Origin: Actinomycetota bacterium
Lineage (GTDB): Bacteria; Actinomycetota; Actinomycetes; S36-B12
Direction: 5' to 3'
Length of the DNA stretch: 27,727 nucleotides
Assembly: GCA_947499275.1 (NCBI GenBank)
Contig: CANMNM010000003.1
Span: forward strand, 1-27,727
Every line of letters begins with the position of its first letter. The stretch's first letter is position 1. Below are positions 21,983 to 27,727 of the stretch, in pieces. The position numbers and the translations under genes are program-made. Under the pieces are notes generated by a model, which saw only the letters and a program-made list of their open reading frames with translations, did no database searches and was not told where the DNA came from.

Positions 21983-23107
21983 ATGCACATTCGAGTCGAG
22001 CGCGACACGTTGGCACAAGCCGTCACGTGGGCTGCACGAACCCTGCCCTCACGACCTTCGATGCCGGTTCTCTCCGGAGTGATGTTGATTGCTGAGCAGG
22101 AGTCGTTAACACTATCGAGTTTTGATTACGAAATTTCGGCACGTGTACACGTTAATGTGGACGTTATTAAGCCAGGTAAAGCACTGGTATCCGGTCGACT
22201 CCTCGCCGACATCACAAAAGCTCTTCCCGCCGCACCTGTTGTTTTAAAATTAGAAGGCAATCGCGTTTTGATTGAATGTGGACGAAGTTCATTCACACTT
22301 CCCACACTTCCAGTTGAGGATTACCCAGCATTACCCGACATGCCAACAACAGCAGGAAACGTTGATGGTGATGTATTCGCCGAAGCTGTCGCACAGGTTG
22401 CGATTGCTGCTGGAAAAGATGACACAATACCCGTCCTCACCGGTATTCGGATGGAAATTGACGGGTCCAACATCACTTTGGCCGCAACGGACAGATATCG
22501 ATTAGCGGTGCGAACATTCCCATGGTCACCAACAAAAACTTCCATAGAACTCAATACGTTGATTCCAGCTCGAATTTTAGCTGATGCGGCGAAAAGTATG
22601 GGTTCAGCGAAGGTTGTTGAATTAGCTATTGCACCCGACGGAGAAAAGCTAATTGGTTTTGAAGCACAGGGAATGCGCACAACAACACGTTTACTTGACG
22701 GTGAATTTCCAAAATACCGATCACTTCTTCCTAATGAAAGTTCAACAACGGCCATTGTTGACACAGCGGAGTTAGTTAATGCTGTTAAACGTGTTGCGCT
22801 CGTGGCCGAACGAAATACACCAATCCGAATGAGTTTCAACAATGGTGAAATTCACATGCGTGCTGGTTCAGGTGACGACGCTCAAGCAAATGAAATCCTT
22901 GAAGTCGAAGTTGAGGGTGACCCTATTGAGATCGCATTTAATCCCGGTTATTTACTCGACGGACTCAACGCTATTGACGCGCCAAAAGCCCGCTTTTCAT
23001 TCACATTGGCAACAAAACCGGCGGTTATTACCGGCGTCACGAGTGAGAACACAGACATGCCAGCGGACTACCGTTATCTGTTGATGCCCGTACGTTTGAC
23101 GGGCTGA
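21983..23107 (+). CDS. dnaN: DNA polymerase III beta subunit (sliding clamp)
   Basis: The product is 374 aa, the normal clamp length, with three repeated clamp domains. Recognisable stretches are 'WAARTLPSRPSMPVLSGVML' near the start, 'IPVLTGIRMEI' at the second domain, 'DGEFPKYRSLLP' and the C-terminal 'NTDMPADYRYLLMPVRL', where the last residues close the client-binding pocket. It encircles DNA and tethers polymerase and other factors. The ribosome-binding site is weak (AGGGG about 11 bases before ATG). recF starts three bases after its stop. Confidence 0.97.
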   Translation: MHIRVERDTLAQAVTWAARTLPSRPSMPVLSGVMLIAEQESLTLSSFDYEISARVHVNVDVIKPGKALVSGRLLADITKALPAAPVVLKLEGNRVLIECGRSSFTLPTLPVEDYPALPDMPTTAGNVDGDVFAEAVAQVAIAAGKDDTIPVLTGIRMEIDGSNITLAATDRYRLAVRTFPWSPTKTSIELNTLIPARILADAAKSMGSAKVVELAIAPDGEKLIGFEAQGMRTTTRLLDGEFPKYRSLLPNESSTTAIVDTAELVNAVKRVALVAERNTPIRMSFNNGEIHMRAGSGDDAQANEILEVEVEGDPIEIAFNPGYLLDGLNAIDAPKARFSFTLATKPAVITGVTSENTDMPADYRYLLMPVRLTG

Positions 23108-23110
23108 CAC

Positions 23111-24253
23111 ATGTGGGTGCAAGCCCTTCATCTTGACAGTTTTCGCTCATACAACGAAGTTCTCGTGGAATTTGTTCCGGGAGTAAATGTTCTCATTGGT
23201 CAAAACGGTCAAGGTAAAACAAATATCGTTGAAGCTATCTATTACCTAGCCACACTCACCTCACACCGAGTTGCAAATGAAAACCCTTTAGTGAGTGCAG
23301 GAAAAACATCAGCTGTTATTAGAGCACGGATAAATGAAGAAGATCGCGCTGTAGCAATCGACCTAGAAATTTCCCCAGGGAAAACTAATCGAGCGAGAAT
23401 AAACCGATCACCACTTCCCCGAGTGCGGGATATTTTAGGAATTGTCCGCGTCATTATGTTTGCGCCCGAGGATTTAGCTTTAGTCAAAGGCGATCCAAGT
23501 GAACGACGAAGCTTTATGGACCACACGCTGATTCAACGCAGCCCTAGATTCTCGGGGGTGAAAACAGACTATGAAAAGGTGTTGCGTCAACGCAATGCAC
23601 TTTTAAAATCCTTTAACCGTGAAAACATTGACAGCACTCTTGATGTGTGGGATGAACAGCTGGCCAAACTTGGTGCCGAAATTACGCACACCCGAATTCA
23701 ATTCATCAGGGATTTAAAGCCGTTCATTCGCAATCGCTACCACTCAATCAGTGGCGGTGCAGACGCTGTTAGTTCTTCGGAGATATCACTTGATTATCAA
23801 TCAAAGTATTTGACTGAGGGTGACATCGAGTTACTCACTCAAAGTGAAATTCAAAATCGAATACGTGAAGAGTTAACTGCACGAAAAAAAGATGAACTTA
23901 TTCGCGGAGTGACACTAGTCGGACCCCACCGCGACGAACTTTTTATCGGACTGGGTGAACTACCACTTAAAGGTTATGCCTCACACGGTGAGAGCTGGTC
24001 CGCGGCGTTAGCACTACGTGTCGGAAGCGCTGATGTACTTAAAGCTGATGGGATTGAACCCATCCTTATTCTTGACGATGTATTTGCTGAACTTGATGTC
24101 ATGCGGCGGGCCACAATTTTGGAACTAACAAGAAATGCACCGCAAGTGTTTATCACCGCGGCCGTGGAATCTGATGTCCCGGCCGAGCTAGGTGGAGCGC
24201 GTTTTCATGTTTCACTCGGTACCGTCACCCACGTTAAGGAATCCCATGAGTGA
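23111..24253 (+). CDS. recF: recombination protein RecF
   Basis: The product is 380 aa. It is an ABC/SMC-like ATPase with Walker A 'IGQNGQGKTNIVEAIYYLA', 'VRVIMFAPEDLALVKGDP' and 'RRSFMD', the actinobacterial signature motif 'YASHGESWSAALALR', and Walker B 'LILDDVFAELD'. It loads RecA at single-strand gaps with RecO and RecR. No strong ribosome-binding site is seen, so coupling to dnaN is likely. It overlaps dciA by eight bases. Confidence 0.96.
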   Translation: MWVQALHLDSFRSYNEVLVEFVPGVNVLIGQNGQGKTNIVEAIYYLATLTSHRVANENPLVSAGKTSAVIRARINEEDRAVAIDLEISPGKTNRARINRSPLPRVRDILGIVRVIMFAPEDLALVKGDPSERRSFMDHTLIQRSPRFSGVKTDYEKVLRQRNALLKSFNRENIDSTLDVWDEQLAKLGAEITHTRIQFIRDLKPFIRNRYHSISGGADAVSSSEISLDYQSKYLTEGDIELLTQSEIQNRIREELTARKKDELIRGVTLVGPHRDELFIGLGELPLKGYASHGESWSAALALRVGSADVLKADGIEPILILDDVFAELDVMRRATILELTRNAPQVFITAAVESDVPAELGGARFHVSLGTVTHVKESHE

Positions 24254-24710
24254 AGAAATCACTCCAGAGGAACAGGCCCAAGCGGCAGATCGTCTGCTAC
24301 GCCGGACTACCAAAGGTGCACCCGCCAAAAAAACCCGTAAATCCACGCGAAGTGGCCGTGACCCAGAACTTCTCGGCAGCGCTGTCGAAAAATTAGTGAT
24401 TGAGAGTGGTTGGGAGCAAGAGAGCTCAATGGCTAAGTTATTGAATTCATGGGCCCACATTGTCGGTCCAGAGATCGCAGACCACTGCGTCCCAGCTGGT
24501 TTTGAGGAAGGAACCCTGCGGCTTACTGCAGAATCGACGGCCTGGGCCACCCAGTTACGTCTGCTCCAAAACCAGATTATGGCCAAAATTGCTGGAGAAG
24601 TGGGCGATGGTGTCGTGACCAAGATTTCTATCCATGGCCCCCAGCGCCCATCATGGAAAAAAGGGGCCTGGCATGTTGCCGGCCGAGGGCCCCGCGACAC
24701 ATACAACTAG
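24246..24710 (+). CDS. dciA: DUF721 protein, DciA helicase loader
   Basis: The product is 154 aa from ATG 24246 ('MSEEITPEEQAQAADRLL'), inside the recF end. A Lys/Arg-rich segment ('KKTRKSTRSGRD') precedes the DUF721 domain at about residues 60-145, with 'LLNSWAHIVGPEIADHC' and 'LRLTAESTAWATQLRLLQ'. DciA is the ancestral loader of the replicative helicase DnaB in bacteria lacking DnaC/DnaI, and this position between recF and gyrB equals Rv0004 of M. tuberculosis. Confidence 0.93.
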   Translation: MSEEITPEEQAQAADRLLRRTTKGAPAKKTRKSTRSGRDPELLGSAVEKLVIESGWEQESSMAKLLNSWAHIVGPEIADHCVPAGFEEGTLRLTAESTAWATQLRLLQNQIMAKIAGEVGDGVVTKISIHGPQRPSWKKGAWHVAGRGPRDTYN

Positions 24711-24743
24711 TCTACTTGGACCCGGCCTTAGTTAGCCGAATTT

Positions 24744-24810
24744 GACCCCTAGCGCGAAATAAGAAGGATTTTGGGTATCAATTCGTACACCTACTGGCAA
24801 CTAGGGGGTC
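24744..24810. repeat. distant inverted repeat in the dciA-gyrB gap
   Basis: GACCCCTAG at 24744-24752 is mirrored by CTAGGGGGTC at 24801-24810, with one extra G, across 48 bases. The gap also holds TAGACT (24871-24876), a possible gyrB -10 element without a clear -35. Gyrase promoters often sense supercoiling, but nothing here proves that. Confidence 0.35.
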
Positions 24811-24935
24811 ACAGGTCCCATTTATGTCCCGATTGGCGTTTATGGGCTAGGTGATGTCGGAAGTTCAGGGTAGACTGAATCTTGCAACTTTTAGTGCTTT
24901 GCCGACTGTTCATCTCACTCCTTGGAGGGCCCCAC

Positions 24936-26906
24936 ATGACCTATGACGCCAGTGCGATCCAGGTTCTGGAAGGACTCGACGCGGTTCGTAAACGCCCCGG
25001 TATGTACATCGGTTCGACCGGTGAACGTGGACTACACCATTTGGTCTACGAAGTGGTTGATAACGCCGTTGACGAGGCTCTAGCCGGCTACGCCACCGAA
25101 ATCTCGGTCACAATCCTCCCCGACGGTGCAATTCGGGTAGTCGATGATGGCCGCGGGATTCCGGTCGATGAGCACCCCATTGAGAAAAAACCAGCTGTTG
25201 AGGTCGTTCTAACCGTCCTCCATGCTGGTGGGAAATTTGGTGGCAGCGGGTATTCGGTCTCAGGTGGACTTCACGGTGTGGGAGTCTCCGTTGTCAACGC
25301 ACTCTCAACCGATCTCGCCGTTGAAATTCACCGCGAAGGCAATGTCTACCGCCAGCACTACAAGTACGGGGTACCCGTGGCACCCCTCGACAAGGGTGAA
25401 GTAACAGATCACACCGGAACCACGGTCACGTTCTGGGCCGACGGTGAGATTTTTGAGACCACAACCTATGACTTCACAACCCTTGCCCGTCGCTTCCAAG
25501 AAATGGCGTTTCTCAACCGTGGCCTGAAATTGGAGCTCACCGACGAGCGACCAGGCACATTCACCGTCATTGATCCAGATAACCCAACCGAGGTCATTGA
25601 AGCGGTCCGCCACGTCTCCTACATGTATGAAGGTGGAATTTCTGACTTCGTTCGGCACATCAACGCGAGTAAAGGAGTGGCAAACCCCACCGTCATTGAT
25701 CTCGTGGCTGAGAACGAAAACAAGACTCTCAGTGCTGAAATTTCAATGCAATGGAATAACACCTACGCCGAGTCGGTCTACACGTTCGCAAACACAATTA
25801 ACACAACCGAGGGCGGAACCCACGAAGAGGGTTTTCGTACAGCACTCACATCACTAGTCAATAAATTTTCGCGTGAGTGGAATATCCTCAAAGAGAAAGA
25901 CACCAATCTTTCCGGTGAAGATATTCGCGAAGGACTCACCGCGATTGTTAGCGTAAAACTTGTCGACCCACAGTTTGAAGGTCAAACAAAAACCAAACTC
26001 GGCAACACGGAGATGAAAGCTTTCGTTCAAAAAGTAGTCAACGACCAACTTGGTGCTTGGTTCGAGCAAAACCCAGCCGAAGGTAAAGAGATTGCGCGAA
26101 AGTCAATGAACGCGGCGACCGCGCGTATTGCAGCCCGTAAAGCACGTGACTTGGCCCGTAACCGAAAAGGACTTCTCGGTGGCGCCGGTATGCCTGGAAA
26201 ACTTATTGACTGTTCCAGCCGTGAACCTGAAGAGTGTGAAGTCTTTATTGTGGAAGGTGACAGTGCTGGTGGTTCAGCACGCCAAGGCCGTGACCCGCGT
26301 ACCCAAGCAATTCTCCCGATTCGCGGAAAAATCATTAACGTGGAGAAAGCTCGGATTGACAAAGTCCTACAAAACACCGAAGTACAAGCGTTGATCTCCG
26401 CTTTCGGTACCGGTATCCAAGAAGAATTCGACCTAAACCGTTTGCGTTATCACAAAGTTGTACTCATGGCCGACGCTGATGTTGACGGACAACATATCCG
26501 CACGCTTCTCTTAACTTTTCTTTTCCGCTTTATGCGCCCATTGGTTGAAGCCGGCCACGTTTTCTTGGCTCAACCACCTTTGTTCAAAATCAAATGGTCG
26601 CGTGAAACAGCCGAATTCGCGTACTCCGATCGCGAAAAAGATGCCCTCATTGAGGCTGGTATCGCCGCCGGAAAAAGGCTCCCTAAAGAAGAGTCGATTC
26701 AACGCTACAAAGGTCTTGGTGAGATGAACGCTGATGAACTCTGGGACACCACCATGAACCCTGCTGAGCGGGTGCTTTTGCAAGTAACTCTCGACGACGC
26801 AGCTCAAGCAGATGAAATGTTCAGTGTGCTCATGGGTGAAGATGTTGAGTCTCGCCGAAATTTCATTCAACAAAATGCCCGCGACGTTCGATTCCTCGAT
26901 ATTTAA
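24936..26906 (+). CDS. gyrB: DNA gyrase subunit B
   Basis: The product is 656 aa from ATG 24936, chosen because GGAGG lies seven bases before it; a longer frame to 24882 has no such signal. GHKL ATPase motifs: 'YEVVDNAVDEALAGY', 'VVDDGRGIPVDEH', 'SGGLHGVGVSVVNALS'. The transducer domain follows, then TOPRIM 'IVEGDSAGGSARQGRDPRTQ' and 'LMADADVDGQHIRTLLL', and the C-terminal 'QRYKGLGEMNADELWDTTMN' segment. It powers negative supercoiling with GyrA, encoded 26 bases downstream. Confidence 0.97.
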   Translation: MTYDASAIQVLEGLDAVRKRPGMYIGSTGERGLHHLVYEVVDNAVDEALAGYATEISVTILPDGAIRVVDDGRGIPVDEHPIEKKPAVEVVLTVLHAGGKFGGSGYSVSGGLHGVGVSVVNALSTDLAVEIHREGNVYRQHYKYGVPVAPLDKGEVTDHTGTTVTFWADGEIFETTTYDFTTLARRFQEMAFLNRGLKLELTDERPGTFTVIDPDNPTEVIEAVRHVSYMYEGGISDFVRHINASKGVANPTVIDLVAENENKTLSAEISMQWNNTYAESVYTFANTINTTEGGTHEEGFRTALTSLVNKFSREWNILKEKDTNLSGEDIREGLTAIVSVKLVDPQFEGQTKTKLGNTEMKAFVQKVVNDQLGAWFEQNPAEGKEIARKSMNAATARIAARKARDLARNRKGLLGGAGMPGKLIDCSSREPEECEVFIVEGDSAGGSARQGRDPRTQAILPIRGKIINVEKARIDKVLQNTEVQALISAFGTGIQEEFDLNRLRYHKVVLMADADVDGQHIRTLLLTFLFRFMRPLVEAGHVFLAQPPLFKIKWSRETAEFAYSDREKDALIEAGIAAGKRLPKEESIQRYKGLGEMNADELWDTTMNPAERVLLQVTLDDAAQADEMFSVLMGEDVESRRNFIQQNARDVRFLDI

Positions 26907-26932
26907 TAAGAAACTAATTAACGGAGAGCAAA

Positions 26933-27727
26933 GTGTCAGACGACATTGAAGTAGAAGTTGAAGTGGTCAGCAGCCACGGCCGGATCGAACCGGTTGACCT
27001 GCAGACTGAAATGCAGCGTTCCTATCTTGATTACTCCATGTCGGTAATCGTTTCCCGTGCACTGCCAGACGTACGAGATGGCCTAAAGCCAGTCCACCGC
27101 CGCGTCCTTTATGCAATGTATGACGGTGGATACCGGCCTGACCGCAACTTCTCCAAGAGCGCGCGCGTGGTCGGCGACGTCATGGGTAACTTCCATCCAC
27201 ACGGTGACACTGCAATCTATGACGCACTCGTACGCCTAGCTCAACCATGGTCACTGCGTTACCCACTTGTCCAGGGGCAAGGAAACTTCGGCTCACCAGG
27301 CAACGATCCCCCCGCGGCCCAGCGCTACACGGAGTGCCGCATGGCGCCACTTGCCATGGAAATGGTCCGCGATATCGACGAAGATACCGTCAATTTCCAA
27401 CCAAACTACGACGGTCGCACTCTTGAACCATCCGTTCTCCCCAGTCGGTTCCCCAACCTTTTGGTCAACGGAAGTTCCGGTATTGCCGTCGGAATGGCTA
27501 CAAATATTCCACCGCACAACCTGCGTGAGATCGCTGCAGGTGCGCAATGGTTACTAGCTCATCCGGAATCGACCGTCGAAGAGCGTCAAAGCGCACTCAT
27601 GGAATTGGTTAAAGGGCCCGACTTTCCAACAGGTGCACTCATTGTTGGCCGCAAAGGAATCGAAGACGCCCAACGCACCGGTCGTGGATCAATCACGATG
27701 CGCGCGGTGGTCACCGTCGACGAGGAC
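26933..27727 (+). CDS. gyrA: DNA gyrase subunit A, N-terminal part (runs off the window)
   Basis: The first 265 codons are present, from GTG 26933 with GGAGAG four bases before it. 'MQRSYLDYSMSVIVSRALPD' is the usual start of the breakage-reunion domain. The active-site tyrosine is Tyr132 in 'AAQRYTECRM'. The quinolone-determining region reads 'HPHGDTAIYDALVRLAQ', with Thr93 where E. coli has Ser83 and M. tuberculosis has Ala90. 'GIAVGMATNIPPHN' follows. The frame is open to the right edge; the rest of the domain and the beta-pinwheel are outside. Confidence 0.96.
   Translation, partial: MSDDIEVEVEVVSSHGRIEPVDLQTEMQRSYLDYSMSVIVSRALPDVRDGLKPVHRRVLYAMYDGGYRPDRNFSKSARVVGDVMGNFHPHGDTAIYDALVRLAQPWSLRYPLVQGQGNFGSPGNDPPAAQRYTECRMAPLAMEMVRDIDEDTVNFQPNYDGRTLEPSVLPSRFPNLLVNGSSGIAVGMATNIPPHNLREIAAGAQWLLAHPESTVEERQSALMELVKGPDFPTGALIVGRKGIEDAQRTGRGSITMRAVVTVDED

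Noticed and set aside
24212..24706. 164-codon minus-strand frame opposite dciA
   Set aside because: Mirror of a conserved DUF721 gene; no start signal and no family resemblance.
1..27727. CRISPR arrays, insertion sequences, integrases, rRNA genes, riboswitches
   Set aside because: No regularly spaced repeats, transposase or integrase motifs, rRNA segments or recognisable riboswitch cores were seen on either strand.

Overview
The window is the chromosomal replication-origin region of a bacterium of class Actinomycetia. The evidence is the gene content and order: fhaA-fhaB-pstP-rodA-pbpA-pknB with a divergent tRNA-Leu(CAG), trpG and crgA, then parB-parA-rsmG-jag-yidC-yidD-rnpA-rpmH, then dnaA-dnaN-recF-dciA-gyrB-gyrA. 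CrgA, the FhaA/PstP/PknB set and the 'SHGESW' form of RecF are actinobacterial. By eye the base composition is moderate rather than GC-rich, and genes are tightly packed with several start/stop overlaps. A small-genome aquatic lineage such as Nanopelagicales would fit, but that placement is a guess.

Layout. (a) 1-3845 is an accessory stretch: the 3' part of a PIN-domain (VapC-like) gene running off the left edge, a secreted protein with a degenerate M23-peptidase-like core (minus strand), a 416-bp gap with no clear gene, and a Tat-exported berberine-bridge-type flavin oxidase (plus strand). (b) 3930-4039 is a tRNA-Leu(CAG) gene on the minus strand with a hairpin after it. (c) 4117-11325 is a plus-strand operon for phospho-signalling and wall growth: two FHA proteins, a PP2C phosphatase, RodA, a class B PBP and a PASTA Ser/Thr kinase. 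(d) 11337-14824 holds trpG (minus), crgA, a PLP-dependent aminotransferase and ddl (plus). (e) 14821-19725 is a minus-strand chain, parB to rpmH, with two parS-like sites. (f) 19726-21982 contains the divergent rpmH/dnaA promoters, dnaA and a DnaA-box-rich origin with a candidate DnaA-trio. (g) 21983-27727 is dnaN, recF, dciA, gyrB and the first 265 codons of gyrA.

How the genes work together. DnaA, DnaN, DciA and gyrase start and support replication at the 21.5-21.9 kb origin. ParA/ParB with the parS sites segregate it. RodA/PbpA build peptidoglycan under control of PknB and PstP, read out by FhaA/FhaB, while CrgA links to the divisome and Ddl supplies D-Ala-D-Ala. The rpmH-to-jag chain makes ribosomal protein L34, the RNase P protein, two membrane-insertion factors and an RNA-binding protein.

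The most notable points are: the crgA-trpG-pknB-fhaA-tRNA-Leu block lies on the parB side of the origin rather than on the gyrA side as in Mycobacterium, with its polarity relative to the origin preserved; there is no pknA; the origin has a candidate DnaA-trio; a perfect DnaA box lies in the parA-parB gap; and the secreted M23-like protein lacks recognisable zinc ligands. I found no integrase, transposase, CRISPR array or recognisable defence system beyond the partial VapC-like gene.
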